A stretch of DNA of 64,000 nucleotides, taken from positions 112,049 through 176,048 of the forward strand of contig NZ_LQZQ01000009.1 of assembly GCF_001593005.1 (NCBI RefSeq). Direction: 5' to 3'. The position numbers and the translations under genes are program-made. The notes below the pieces were generated by a model that saw nothing but the letters and a program-made list of their open reading frames with translations, was not told the origin of the DNA and did no database searches. Below are positions 26,659 through 36,015 of the stretch, in pieces (position 1 is the stretch's first letter; each line of letters begins with the position of its first letter). This stretch comes from Roseivirga ehrenbergii. GTDB taxonomy: Bacteria; Bacteroidota; Bacteroidia; Cytophagales; Cyclobacteriaceae.

Positions 26659-27663
26659 ATGGGCATGGTTAAAATTGGGAACATAGAATTAGGTGAATTT
26701 CCGTTGCTTTTGGCGCCAATGGAGGATGTTAGTGATCCACCATTTAGGGCTGTATGCAAAGAAAACGGTGCAGACCTGATGTTTACTGAATTTATTTCTT
26801 CTGAGGGATTAATTCGGAATGCGGAAAAAAGTGTGCAAAAGCTCGATATCTATGATTACGAACGCCCTATTGGGATTCAGATTTTTGGAGATAAAATTGA
26901 GTCAATGCGCGAGGCGGCTTCTATTGCTGAAGCAGCTCAACCCGAAATTGTGGACATCAATTACGGTTGCCCAGTAAAGAAAGTAGCTTGCAAAGGAGCT
27001 GGAGCTGGTATTTTACTCGACATTCCCAAAATGCAGCAGATGACTGCTGAAATTGTGAAACAGGTAAGTTTGCCGGTTACCGTAAAAACCCGACTAGGTT
27101 GGGACGATTCCACCATCAGAATTTTGGAAGTAGCCAAAAGACTGCAAGATGTAGGAATTCAAGCCCTGACTATTCATGGTAGAACCCGTGCGCAGATGTA
27201 CAAAGGCGAAGCGGATTGGACAAAAATTGCTGAGGTAAAACATCACCCTGATATTCATATTCCGATTTTTGGAAACGGAGATATTGATTCGCCAGAAAAG
27301 GCATTGGACTATAAAAACCGCTATGAGCTTGACGGTATTATGATTGGTCGAGCGGCCATTGGTTATCCCTGGATTTTTAATGAGGTGAAACATTTTATTA
27401 AAACAGGAGAGCACTTGCCCGTTCCAGATATGAAAACTAGGGTGGCCACCGCCAAAAAACATTTACAGTTTTCTCTGGAATGGAAAAACGAGCTTCAAGG
27501 CATTTTTGAAATGCGAAGACATTACACCAATTATTTCAGAGGAATACCTAACTTCAAGCCGTACAGAGCACGCTTGGTTGAATCTGAAAATCCAGAAGAG
27601 TTGTTTAATATTCTGGATGAGATTTCGACCGTGTTCGAAGATGCTTATGCTTTGGTTGAATGA
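26659..27663 (+). CDS. dusB: tRNA-dihydrouridine synthase
   Basis: Dus enzymes reduce uridines in the tRNA D loop with FMN and NADPH. The 334-residue protein starts with the FMN barrel motif LLAPMEDVSDPPFRAVC and has DINYGCPVKKVACKGAGAG with the catalytic cysteine, and FGNGDI. The DusB type is the usual single Dus of this phylum. ATG 26659 and 26665 are both possible starts. It overlaps the EamA transporter by 4 nt. Confidence 0.92.
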   Translation: MGMVKIGNIELGEFPLLLAPMEDVSDPPFRAVCKENGADLMFTEFISSEGLIRNAEKSVQKLDIYDYERPIGIQIFGDKIESMREAASIAEAAQPEIVDINYGCPVKKVACKGAGAGILLDIPKMQQMTAEIVKQVSLPVTVKTRLGWDDSTIRILEVAKRLQDVGIQALTIHGRTRAQMYKGEADWTKIAEVKHHPDIHIPIFGNGDIDSPEKALDYKNRYELDGIMIGRAAIGYPWIFNEVKHFIKTGEHLPVPDMKTRVATAKKHLQFSLEWKNELQGIFEMRRHYTNYFRGIPNFKPYRARLVESENPEELFNILDEISTVFEDAYALVE

Positions 27664-28550
27664 AAAATACGAACGTTTTAGCGTGGTCGCTACTTATCTT
27701 GCTTGCCCTGATTTGGGGAAGCTCCTTTATCCTTATTAAAAGAGGACTTGCGGTTTTTAACGCTGGCGAAGTTGGTGCTTTGCGCATTTTGGCTGCCTGT
27801 CTGTTTCTAATTCCAATCTCAATTCCAAAAGTAGGAAAGCTGTCGTTCAAGCATCTTAAATTACTCTTCATTATTGGTTTGGTAGGAAGTTTCATTCCGG
27901 CCTTTCTCTTTGCAATTGGCCAAACCCAATTGCCTAGCGGGGTTACGGGAGTATTAAATGCCCTTACGCCAATTTTCGTTCTAATAATGGGTGTGCTTTT
28001 CTTCAAACAAGAGATTACAAAAAGGAAGACATTTGGATTGATCACGGCTTTTGTAGGAACTACTGTACTACTGGCGGCAGGTAGTACTGGTGGGCTCAGG
28101 GGTATTAATTATTACGCACTCTTTATTGTATTGGCTACTATCTGTTATGGCATAAACCTAAATGTAATAAAGTATTATTTGGCGGATTTAAAACCACTGG
28201 TAATTACATCTGTGAGTTTATTGTTTATGGGTCCCTTAGCCGGAATTTATTTACTCATTTTTACAGATTTTTCGGTGACCTTGGCTACTGAAGAAGGGGC
28301 GTTGGAAGCCTTTGGTTATATTTCTCTTCTGGGGGTTATGGGCACAGCAATAGCGCTTATTCTTTTTAATAAGTTGGTGCAAATCACTAATCCACTATTT
28401 ACAAGTACGGTAACGTATCTTATTCCCATTGTGGCTTTAATTTGGGGTTTTTGGGATGGTGAAGACCTAGGTTTAGGGCAGGTAATAGGAATGCTGGCTA
28501 TTTTTGTTGGCGTCTATATTACCAACAGAAAGAAGTCTATTTCAAAGTAA
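27660..28550 (+). CDS. EamA/DMT-family transporter
   Basis: This inner-membrane protein of 296 residues has ten predicted helices arranged as two EamA repeats (about 8-140 and 152-290). Typical motifs are IWGSSFILIKRGL at the first helix and VTYLIPIVALIWGF near the end. Members export amino acids, nucleosides or other metabolites; the substrate is unknown. It is coupled to dusB by a 4-nt overlap, and its last 14 nt overlap the convergent EEP-family gene. Confidence 0.88.
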   Translation: MKNTNVLAWSLLILLALIWGSSFILIKRGLAVFNAGEVGALRILAACLFLIPISIPKVGKLSFKHLKLLFIIGLVGSFIPAFLFAIGQTQLPSGVTGVLNALTPIFVLIMGVLFFKQEITKRKTFGLITAFVGTTVLLAAGSTGGLRGINYYALFIVLATICYGINLNVIKYYLADLKPLVITSVSLLFMGPLAGIYLLIFTDFSVTLATEEGALEAFGYISLLGVMGTAIALILFNKLVQITNPLFTSTVTYLIPIVALIWGFWDGEDLGLGQVIGMLAIFVGVYITNRKKSISK

Positions 28551-29379
28551 ATTTAGCGTGGATCAGGTAATGATCTGAAACGTACAATCGATTTCTTTCA
28601 AAACGGTCGATGCCTGAAGTGGTCATTTCAAAGCCATCAGACTTTCTGTAAAATATATAGTCAATTCTGGGGCAGTTCCTTCCACCATGAAAACTGTGAT
28701 AGGTACAGCCTTCGAATGGGCCTCCGGTATACGTGTCGGCATATTCTTCTAAAATTCGCTTAGTAACGATGTCGTCAGAAGGCACATTGAAATCGCCAAC
28801 CAATAAGGTTGGGTATTGGTCTTTATAGTCTTCCAGTTTTGACAGAATCATTTCAATGCTGTTCAACCTAGATGATTCAGACCTATGATCTAGCAGGGTG
28901 TTTAATACCCGAATACGCTTCTTGTCTGTTTTGTTTTCTAATACCACAACGGTGGCAATTCTTGGTAGTGTATTTCCCCAGCTTTTAGATTCTGGTTTTG
29001 TAGGAGTGTCTGAAAGCCAAAAAGTTTCTTCTTCAATCAACTTCCAAGTTTTCTTGCTATAGAAAATCGCATTGGCTTTTCCGTCTCCGTTTTTGAGCCC
29101 TTGCGTTCTGTAAACTACATCTAAACCAGAAACGCCTTTAGAAATATCCTTGATTTGGGTTTCGTTTACTTCTTGTAAACAGATGATCCCGTCTTTGTAT
29201 TGTTGAAGATTGGCAATCGCCCTTGATTTCCGTTTTTTCCAGGTATTTTCTAAATCGGCAGGAGTACCGTAAAGCAAATTTAAAGATGCAACCTGAATCT
29301 CATTGACAGGGTCTTGCTCAAAGGAAGTTGCATTTAAAACACCACTGAACAGAACGAGAAGAGAAAAAAGAAACTTCAT
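28537..29379 (-). CDS. Secreted endonuclease/exonuclease/phosphatase-family protein
   Basis: The 280-residue protein has a signal peptide (about 1-18, LFSLLVLFSGVLNA) and the EEP fold: the N-terminal VASLNLLYG with Asn, ICLQEVNE with the metal-binding Glu, LVGDFNVPSDD with the Asp-Asn pair, and YVSDHYLIHAKF with the catalytic Asp-His. It should be a metal-dependent phosphodiesterase in the periplasm, acting on nucleic acids, lipids or inositol phosphates. The gene is followed by the convergent EamA gene. Confidence 0.87.
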   Translation of the reverse strand: MKFLFSLLVLFSGVLNATSFEQDPVNEIQVASLNLLYGTPADLENTWKKRKSRAIANLQQYKDGIICLQEVNETQIKDISKGVSGLDVVYRTQGLKNGDGKANAIFYSKKTWKLIEEETFWLSDTPTKPESKSWGNTLPRIATVVVLENKTDKKRIRVLNTLLDHRSESSRLNSIEMILSKLEDYKDQYPTLLVGDFNVPSDDIVTKRILEEYADTYTGGPFEGCTYHSFHGGRNCPRIDYIFYRKSDGFEMTTSGIDRFERNRLYVSDHYLIHAKFTLK

Positions 29380-29489
29380 ACTCTAAAGTAGTATGAATTC
29401 CATGAGTAGAACAAGTTTTAAGCAGAAAAAGCGTGACCAACAACAATTAATAAGATGCAATAACTTATTATATGGCTTTTTATGGGGGT

Positions 29490-29526
29490 AAAAAAAGACC
29501 CTTGAGAAAATTCACTTCTCAAGGGT
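29490..29526 (-). terminator. Terminator of the PafA-type phosphatase gene
   Basis: ACCCTTGAGAA and TTCTCAAGGGT form a perfect 11-bp stem with a 7-nt loop. On the minus strand it is followed by seven T residues. Confidence 0.9.
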
Positions 29527-29552
29527 GTTTTCAGAGCTGCGTTTTGCAATTC

Positions 29553-31184
29553 TTATTTAAACATTTCTATAATTGGTGTGCCCGTGGCGCCATTCGGAAG
29601 TCTCATATTCAATAACATACTTACAGAAGGCGCAATATCAGTAATGTGAATTTCGCGAACAGAATTTCCTTTCTTAATTCCCCAACCGTAAAACAAAATA
29701 GGTACATGGGTATCATAAGTCCATGAATTTCCGTGACCTGTACCTTTACTGCCTCCAGTTTGCCATCCCGGATCCATTACTACCAATACGTCACCTGATT
29801 CTTTAGTGTGATACGCATTTTGTAATAAGTTCTTAATGTTTTTGGTGTAGTTGTTGGTCACTAAATCACGAGCAGTGAGAGCAATGTAAATACCATCTTG
29901 CTCCATCATTTTAGCGGCAACAAAGCTTTGCATTTCATAAAGGTCAATACCTTCAGCTTCGATCAATTTGTGATTTAAATGGATGTTGTTAGAAAAAGAT
30001 TCAATCCAGGCTTTTGCTCCATATTTTGCACTCAAAGCGGCAGAAACAGCTTTTCTCGCATTACTGTTACTAAAGTTGTCAGTTTTAAAGCCATCATCTT
30101 TCATTTGGATTGAGTTTTCGGCCACTGCATGGTCAGCAGTTAAGAAAACACTGTAATTACCTTTACCTACTTTTTGATCGAGCGCATCAAATAATTTGGC
30201 GAGTTCACGATCTAATCGGATATAAGTGTCTTGAACCTCTTTAGATTGAGGGCCAAAGTTATGGCCTATATAATCGGTGCTAGAGTAGCTCACAGCTAAG
30301 AAGTCAGGCGTGTTGTCTTGCCCTAAGTTTTCGGCATCAACAGCAGAAATGGCAAACTCGGTTAATAGGCTATTTCCGAACGGAGTACTTGAAATCAATG
30401 AGAAATTGCCATTGTCCTTTCTTAACTCTTTTAAGTTATAAGGAAATGTGGGGGTGTCTTTTCCTCTAAATCCCGACTCATATTGAGAGTTGTCTGGGCC
30501 ACTTATATTATAATTCTCAATGGGCAAAAAAGTATCCCATGTCATGTTTAAATACTTGTCTACATGCTGAGCTGAGTTGAATGATTTCACCCAATTTGGT
30601 AATTCTTTCATGTAATAAGTAGAAGTCATGAATTCACCAGTACTTGAATCGTACCAATAAGAACCATCTGACAAGTGACCACCAGGTAGGGCTGAACCTC
30701 TATCTTTGATTGACATTGCAATCACTTTTCCTTGTTTCTGTGTGTATAGCTTAAGCTCGTCTGTAATTGTAGTAGAATAAAGATTCATTGGAGAAATAAG
30801 TCCGCTTTTGGCCGAGCCTCCTACTGCCACTACGGTGGTGTCTTCTGCGCAGTAAACGCTTCTGCCTAAACTTCTGCTATACCAACTGTTATTTACAATC
30901 CCGTGTACTGCTGGGGTTGTGCCAGTATACACTGATGCATGACCAGGGCCAGTATTTGTTGAAGAATAATTGTAATGCCCATTTCTGGCCATAAACCCTT
31001 CTTCTACAAATCTTTTAAAACCGCCTTCGCCAAAATTTCCGTAGAATCGGGTCAAATATTCTTGTTTCATTTGATCTACAACAATACCGACTACTAGCTT
31101 AGGCTTTTCATTTACGTTTTGCGCCTTTAATTGTATAGACGTTAGCAATGCAAGCATTAGAATTAAATAAGAAGACTTCTTCAT
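29553..31184 (-). CDS. pafA: PafA-type alkaline phosphatase
   Basis: This is a secreted alkaline phosphatase of the superfamily subgroup that uses threonine as nucleophile. From the ATG at 31184 it has 543 residues with a signal peptide (MKKSSYLILMLALLTSIQLKAQ); the longer frame from 31211 would run into the upstream stop. Metal ligands are visible in IVVDQMK (Asp38), in the STNTGPGHASVYTG loop with the candidate nucleophile Thr78, in STDYIGHNFGP and in LTADHAVAENS. The gene starts 11 nt after the WG-repeat gene and the two probably share a transcript. Confidence 0.9.
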   Translation of the reverse strand: MKKSSYLILMLALLTSIQLKAQNVNEKPKLVVGIVVDQMKQEYLTRFYGNFGEGGFKRFVEEGFMARNGHYNYSSTNTGPGHASVYTGTTPAVHGIVNNSWYSRSLGRSVYCAEDTTVVAVGGSAKSGLISPMNLYSTTITDELKLYTQKQGKVIAMSIKDRGSALPGGHLSDGSYWYDSSTGEFMTSTYYMKELPNWVKSFNSAQHVDKYLNMTWDTFLPIENYNISGPDNSQYESGFRGKDTPTFPYNLKELRKDNGNFSLISSTPFGNSLLTEFAISAVDAENLGQDNTPDFLAVSYSSTDYIGHNFGPQSKEVQDTYIRLDRELAKLFDALDQKVGKGNYSVFLTADHAVAENSIQMKDDGFKTDNFSNSNARKAVSAALSAKYGAKAWIESFSNNIHLNHKLIEAEGIDLYEMQSFVAAKMMEQDGIYIALTARDLVTNNYTKNIKNLLQNAYHTKESGDVLVVMDPGWQTGGSKGTGHGNSWTYDTHVPILFYGWGIKKGNSVREIHITDIAPSVSMLLNMRLPNGATGTPIIEMFK

Positions 31185-31195
31185 TTGTAGTTTTT

Positions 31196-33838
31196 TCAAT
31201 TTATAGGGCAAGCTATTTTAAAATATTCATCCTGTTTAAAAGTCTGTGTAAACAGTTTATTACCATTTTTGTCGAAGTAGATTACCACATAAATATTGGC
31301 TTCTCTTACGATCTTCACAGCAAAATAAATAGGATCATTCGCTGTACCTAATACTTTTATTTCATCGTAGGTTGCTTCAATAAATTCGCCTCGCGTATTA
31401 CTGTAAACTCCCTTTCCGTTTTCTGTGGTAATCAATAATTTTTTCTCTTGAGAATTTTCTTCAAGTATTTTATAATTCAGAATTCCCTCATAATGTAAAG
31501 ACTCATCTCGGATGTCATGTAAAAACCATTCGTTTTCAATTCTTGCTAAGGCTACGGTGTCGGTAAAATATTTAACTTCATCATAATCAAAAGCACTTAA
31601 TTCTCTGTTTTTTGTGGAAATAAAGCCTTTAAGCTTGCCTTTGGTAGCCACCATCACTGTGTCGGAATAAGGTTCAATAAGCTTATCGTAAGAAGGTGGG
31701 ATTTTAATCTGCTTTTCAATATTGATTACACCTACTTTTCCTTTATGTAAAATGCTAACATAACCGTTTGTGTTGGAGCCAATTCCATCATAAATAAAGT
31801 TCAATACATAGTTGCCAGTACTGTCGGTAAGGGCCGCATTTGTTTTCTGTAGACGGATTAAGTTAGGCCCTAGTGCCACTGCATCTTCCAGTGTGATGCT
31901 AAGAATTTCTCTTCCAAAACTATTGTAAATCTTCCTCGCTTTTTTTGGGCCAGTAAGCATTAAAAAGTCGAACTCTACTTTTACTCCTGTACTCACATAA
32001 CTCTGAGGTATCAGGAGCTTCGGTTCCCAACCTTTCTTAATATCAAGTTGTTTGCCGTTGGAGAATAGAGCAGTGGTTTGCTCTTCTTTTTTCAGCATAA
32101 CTATGTTTTCGCCCCAAAGCCCTAATGAGTCGTAATTATATTTTGGTTGAAATTTTCCGGCCTGATCTAGCAAAGTCCATTTGCCATCTTTTTTCACTCC
32201 AAGCCAACGCTCACTTTCAACTACTTTTTCGTAGTGGAGGTCTTTTAAGGATAAATACTTGTTATGTAATAGTTGAATTCCTTTGGCAGACTTTAGTTGC
32301 CAACCGTAAGTTTTAGGGTATATTTTATAAGTGCCCAAGGGAATTAAAGTGTTGAGTTGAGTATCAAAAATAGCCTCTTGCCCATTTTTAACCACCCAAA
32401 AGTTTCCATCATCAAGAAGCTCAACTTCTTCATACATAAAGTCTAGGTTCACTTTGTTGCCATTGGCGGCTGGAAATAGCGTCTCTGCTTTTGCCAGTGC
32501 AATTCCTTCCTCTTTTTGAAGCCAAATGAAATTTCCAATGGTATCGATATCTATAAACTGATGGCTTAGCAGAGGCTTTTTATTAATGGTGGTTAAGCCA
32601 TAAAAGCCATTTTGTTCTGTTCTGATAAAATGTGAATTCAAAATAGCAATGGACGACATGGGCTGGTCAATAATTAGCTCGCCCGATTTATGAACAAGCA
32701 TAAAGCCTGATTCACTTTCTATTTGGATATAGCCAAAACCGACATCGGAAGCATTATCGAAGTCCCCTTCATAAATCACGGTTCCGTTTCGTGCAACGAT
32801 TTGCTGCTTACCACTTTTTTCACCCACGACAAAATCAGCCAACTGAGGCGAGCATAGACAGTTAGTGTCTACTTTATCGAAACCTGTTTTAAGTGTGGTT
32901 TCGGCTTTGCTGTTTATGAAGTTGATTTTGCCATCCTCAATTTTAGGAAGCCAATAGCCAGTTTCTAATGATGCGACTTTTTTTATCGAGTCTTTGGCGG
33001 TCTGAAACTTAAAGTATTTAAAAAAGTCTTGATCGGGGTATTGCGCTTTAAAAAGCTGATAAAGCCTCGGAACGCTTTTCCTTGTAAGTTTTTCGTTAGG
33101 ATATTTTTTTAAAAAATCGGTATAATCTTCTATGGAGTTGGTGGCTGTAACAATTTCGTAAATGTCCTTTTCTACCGATTCGTGATATGGCGTTTCAGGG
33201 TACTCTTCTAAAAAACTTATCAGACTTTCCAATTTACCGTCAGCTGTTTTTTCTTCAAAGAGCAGTTTTTCGTAGAGAGGCTTTGCCTTTTCAAAATCTT
33301 CTGCTCTTGGGTATTTCGTCATAAAGGTCAAATAACTCTGCCAAGTATTAATGGCAGAAGCATCTTCAAAAGCAATATGATTTCTCAGTTGAATCGCCTC
33401 AGGTATTTGGTCGGCATCAGCATGTTTATTAATAAACCAATTGTAATCTGAAATAGCGTGTTTGGCTTTAATAACCTCAAACTTCAGCTTATCAATTTTA
33501 TCTTTTTGCTTTTGCAAAGCAACTGAGTCAATGCCGAGCTCTTTTAAGTTGCCTAAATCTTTGGGGTCTTTAATTTGTTTGAAATTAGAAATGGCCTTAT
33601 TCACAAAATGATAGGCAGAATCGATGCTATAGTTTTTAAATAGGCTATCGATAAAAATTTTTGAGTACAAAAAATTGCCTGCGGGATTCAGGCTGTCCTT
33701 CTCTAAAGACTTGTTCAGTACTTCAATAGCCTTTTCAGTGTCTCCCTTTTCATATAAGCGAAAAGCACGAGTAGGAATCTCTAAAGCGAATAGAGAAATC
33801 ATAATAACACCAACAAATAGCTGAATCCCTTTTGACAT
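31196..33838 (-). CDS. TPR and WG-repeat protein, membrane-anchored or secreted
   Basis: The 880-residue protein has an N-terminal signal or membrane segment (about 5-27), then a TPR-like helical half (KGDTEKAIEVLNKSLEKDSLNPAGNF onward, to about 290), then a beta-rich C-terminal half of WG-type repeats (VKKDGKWTLLDQAGKFQPKYNYDSL, VSILHKGKVGVINIEKQIKIP). WG repeats are usually protein-binding. No catalytic motif is seen. It is the first gene of a pair with pafA, and a TATTTTTG box lies 17 nt upstream on its strand (33855-33862). The role is unknown. Confidence 0.8.
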   Translation of the reverse strand: MSKGIQLFVGVIMISLFALEIPTRAFRLYEKGDTEKAIEVLNKSLEKDSLNPAGNFLYSKIFIDSLFKNYSIDSAYHFVNKAISNFKQIKDPKDLGNLKELGIDSVALQKQKDKIDKLKFEVIKAKHAISDYNWFINKHADADQIPEAIQLRNHIAFEDASAINTWQSYLTFMTKYPRAEDFEKAKPLYEKLLFEEKTADGKLESLISFLEEYPETPYHESVEKDIYEIVTATNSIEDYTDFLKKYPNEKLTRKSVPRLYQLFKAQYPDQDFFKYFKFQTAKDSIKKVASLETGYWLPKIEDGKINFINSKAETTLKTGFDKVDTNCLCSPQLADFVVGEKSGKQQIVARNGTVIYEGDFDNASDVGFGYIQIESESGFMLVHKSGELIIDQPMSSIAILNSHFIRTEQNGFYGLTTINKKPLLSHQFIDIDTIGNFIWLQKEEGIALAKAETLFPAANGNKVNLDFMYEEVELLDDGNFWVVKNGQEAIFDTQLNTLIPLGTYKIYPKTYGWQLKSAKGIQLLHNKYLSLKDLHYEKVVESERWLGVKKDGKWTLLDQAGKFQPKYNYDSLGLWGENIVMLKKEEQTTALFSNGKQLDIKKGWEPKLLIPQSYVSTGVKVEFDFLMLTGPKKARKIYNSFGREILSITLEDAVALGPNLIRLQKTNAALTDSTGNYVLNFIYDGIGSNTNGYVSILHKGKVGVINIEKQIKIPPSYDKLIEPYSDTVMVATKGKLKGFISTKNRELSAFDYDEVKYFTDTVALARIENEWFLHDIRDESLHYEGILNYKILEENSQEKKLLITTENGKGVYSNTRGEFIEATYDEIKVLGTANDPIYFAVKIVREANIYVVIYFDKNGNKLFTQTFKQDEYFKIACPIN

Positions 33839-33854
33839 AGTGATTAATGAAAGG

Positions 33855-33862
33855 CAAAAATA
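33855..33862 (-). promoter_or_regulatory. -7 box TATTTTTG for the WG-repeat gene
   Basis: On the minus strand this exact TAnnTTTG match ends 16 nt before the start codon. No -33 TTG is found at the right distance. Confidence 0.35.
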
Positions 33863-34062
33863 ACAAACATAAGCGCAATACGGTAGGTTATCAGGTTCCT
33901 TTTAAGGGTAGAGAGGGTTAACTGGTTTCTGGAGTTGTAAATCTCAAGGAAAGAAGCAGTTATACCGATTGTCATTTTTGTTTTGAAATTTATGCCATGG
34001 CCCAAATTGTTGAATAACGACTTTGACATGCTCAAAAAGGGTAATGGTGTTGTTTCAGCCAT

Positions 34063-34164
34063 AATTCGAACCTCGAATTCTAATTTTTAGTAAGATTTAT
34101 ATAAAAGTATTGTGCAATTGACGTTAACAGTTAGCAAATTGCGACTAGAATTCTCTGAATTCTA
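34063..34164. promoter_or_regulatory. Two palindromes in the HTH gene promoter region
   Basis: AATTCGA-acc-TCGAATT (34063-34079) and TAGAATTC-tct-GAATTCTA (34146-34164) are both perfect dyads; the half-site GAATTCTA occurs again at 34075-34082. The second lies 14 nt upstream of the small HTH gene. They are candidate operators for that regulator. The rest of the 340-bp gap 33839-34178 shows no supported gene. Confidence 0.5.
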
Positions 34165-34178
34165 AAAACCTCAATCAA

Positions 34179-34373
34179 ATGAATAAGATAAAAGCCGTTC
34201 TTCGGGAGCAAGGCCGTACTCAGGCATGGCTATCCGAAAAAATCGAAAAAAGTTATGTAGTAACCACCAACTACGTAAACAATAAGACTCAGCCAAGTTT
34301 ACATGTCTTATACAAAATAGCTGAAGTGTTGGATGTAGATGTAAGGGAACTGCTGGTTCCATCAAAGCCTTAA
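34179..34373 (+). CDS. Small HTH (Xre/Cro-type) regulator
   Basis: The 64-residue protein is a bare helix-turn-helix: RTQAWLSEKIEKSYVVTTNYVNNKTQPSLHVLYKIAEVLDVDVRELL fits the five-helix Xre fold with the recognition helix at about 27-36. No effector domain is present. Such stand-alone HTH proteins are common in Bacteroidota chromosomes, often with roles in housekeeping or small toxin-type modules. A perfect palindrome with the GAATTCTA half-site lies just upstream and may be its own operator. No partner toxin gene is adjacent. Confidence 0.85.
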   Translation: MNKIKAVLREQGRTQAWLSEKIEKSYVVTTNYVNNKTQPSLHVLYKIAEVLDVDVRELLVPSKP

Positions 34374-34378
34374 GAGCG

Positions 34379-34409
34379 TTGTTCCTTAACTAATCTGTTG
34401 CTATTTTTG
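34379..34409 (+). promoter_or_regulatory. Promoter of the DUF4920 gene
   Basis: TTG (34379-34381), a 20-nt spacer and TATTTTTG (34402-34409) match the Bacteroidota consensus. The start codon follows 17 nt later. Confidence 0.65.
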
Positions 34410-34426
34410 CATTAAATAACGATGTC

Positions 34427-34930
34427 ATGAAGAAAATTAGCACACTATTACTTATCGCCCTTTTCGTTTTTTCTTGCGCAGGCAAAAAAGAAGAAGTTAA
34501 ATGGGACGAATCTACCGTAGTGGGGTATTACGGAGAAAAAATCAACAATGAAAACATTATCTCTGTAGAGGACATGATGAATCAGTTGAATGAAAGTGAT
34601 TCTATTATGGTAAAAGTGGAAGGTGAAATTACCGCCACTTGCGCAATGAAAGGTTGCTGGATGAACCTTGTTCTTCCTTCTGGTGAAGAAATGAGGGTTA
34701 CTTTTAAAGATTATGCATTCTTTGTTCCTAAAGAAGGAATGGAAGGAAATAGAGCTATAATTGAAGGTAAGGTGAAAAGATCAATGACTGATGTGGCAAC
34801 TCTAAAGCATTATGCTGAAGATGCTGGTAAAAGTGTAGAAGAAATTGCGGCCATTACAGAAGATAAAAACGAATTGGCCTTTGAAGCCACGGGGGTTATT
34901 ATTTTAAATAGCGAAGAGAAAAGTCTTTAA
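34427..34930 (+). CDS. DUF4920-type lipoprotein
   Basis: The 167-residue protein begins with a lipoprotein signal (LLLIALFVFSCAGK). The core reads VKVEGEITATCAMKGCWMNLVLPSGEEMRVTFKDYAFFVP, which is the DUF4920 pattern: an OB-like domain with a conserved CxxxxC pair (CAMKGC). The pair could bind a metal or form a disulfide. Function is unknown. It is a single gene with a good promoter and terminator. Confidence 0.85.
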   Translation: MKKISTLLLIALFVFSCAGKKEEVKWDESTVVGYYGEKINNENIISVEDMMNQLNESDSIMVKVEGEITATCAMKGCWMNLVLPSGEEMRVTFKDYAFFVPKEGMEGNRAIIEGKVKRSMTDVATLKHYAEDAGKSVEEIAAITEDKNELAFEATGVIILNSEEKSL

Positions 34931-34954
34931 AGCTTACCCTTAGAAATATGAGAG

Positions 34955-34984
34955 GCCATCTGTTGGAAAACGGATGGCTTTTTT
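34955..34984 (+). terminator. Terminator of the DUF4920 gene
   Basis: GCCATCtGT and ACgGATGGC form the stem around a tggaaa loop, followed by six T residues. Confidence 0.85.
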
Positions 34985-34998
34985 GTTTTAATATATTC

Positions 34999-36015
34999 CT
35001 AATTTCCTGAAAACGTAGAATACCCCTTTACCTTTTCATAGGTATTATGATCCATTTCTGCTAGCTTTTCTATGTTATGGTTTTTGTAGAAGTGTTCTCT
35101 AATTTCCAGCATTTCGTCATAAGGTCCACGACCAGAAATGAGCTTGGCTACAATGGGGGTACACTCCAATAAAATGAAAAGCAGCATAATGAAAATATTG
35201 GCAAAATGAATGGCTGTATTTTCTTCCCCCAAAATTCTTAAGGCTTGTAATTGAGCGGCCATGCCATTCCACGGGTTACGTTTTAGGTTGGCAATTTCAG
35301 TTTGCTTGGCCTCGAAAAGGGCATTCCATTCTTGTTGTTTATCCGCTATAAGGGGTAAGTTTAGGGCTTGTAATTCAGCAAGTTCTTTTTGCGCTTGATC
35401 GGCATCTGCTTTTTTGATTTGATAGATAGGGCCAGCATTTCTTTTTCCCGAGCCACCCGTGCCATCGGCTTCTTGCTGAGCCGCTTTGGCTAGCTCATCA
35501 CGCTTTTCCGTTTTGGCGACTATTTCAGTTTTGAGACTGCTAATTTGCCCATCGATTGTCGCCAGTTGTGCGGTGTACCTTCGCTCCAAATCAATAATCT
35601 CTTTCTGATAAATTTCCTCTTCGAGTGTAATCAGTTTTCGATCAATTTCTTTTGAGAAAATTCGGAGTTCAAGAGGTTTCGAAATCACAATGGCCAGCAT
35701 AATGGCTAATAATATTCTGGGAGAAGCAGTTAAAAATTCACGCCCAAAACCCTTCTTATTTTTCCGCATGGTAGAAACGATAAAGCGGTCGAGATTGAAA
35801 ATGATGGTACCCCAGAGTAAGCCAAAGGCCAGTGCCCACCAAACATTTTCAAAAACGGTATGAAAGGCATAACCGCCAGAAAGTGCGGCTAAAACACCAG
35901 TGAAAAAAACGGCAGCGCCTATCCCAGTGTATTTTGAAGCATCGGTGGGGCATCGGTTCAATAATGAGCGGTTGACCCCCGCACAGAACCAGAAAAATTC
36001 TTTGAGTTGTTGCAT
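34999..36015 (-). CDS. DUF4407 membrane protein
   Basis: The 338-residue protein has four membrane segments: two near 30-80 (AAVFFTGVLAALSGGYAF, WWALAFGLLWGTIIF), one near 100-115 (ILLAIMLAIVISKPLE) and one near 275-295 (FANIFIMLLFILLECTPIVAK). Between the third and fourth lies a long charged coiled coil (about 125-245). This layout and the FNLDRFIVSTMRK and ECTPIVAKL motifs match DUF4407. The role is unknown. The terminator of the convergent DUF4920 gene lies just before its stop codon. Confidence 0.85.
   Translation of the reverse strand: MQQLKEFFWFCAGVNRSLLNRCPTDASKYTGIGAAVFFTGVLAALSGGYAFHTVFENVWWALAFGLLWGTIIFNLDRFIVSTMRKNKKGFGREFLTASPRILLAIMLAIVISKPLELRIFSKEIDRKLITLEEEIYQKEIIDLERRYTAQLATIDGQISSLKTEIVAKTEKRDELAKAAQQEADGTGGSGKRNAGPIYQIKKADADQAQKELAELQALNLPLIADKQQEWNALFEAKQTEIANLKRNPWNGMAAQLQALRILGEENTAIHFANIFIMLLFILLECTPIVAKLISGRGPYDEMLEIREHFYKNHNIEKLAEMDHNTYEKVKGYSTFSGN

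Noticed and set aside
33844..34062. Minus-strand frame of 72 residues before the HTH gene
   Set aside because: No promoter or motif, odd composition, and it covers the palindromic regulatory region.
34171..34365. Minus-strand frame opposite the HTH gene
   Set aside because: Fully antisense to a clear HTH coding sequence.
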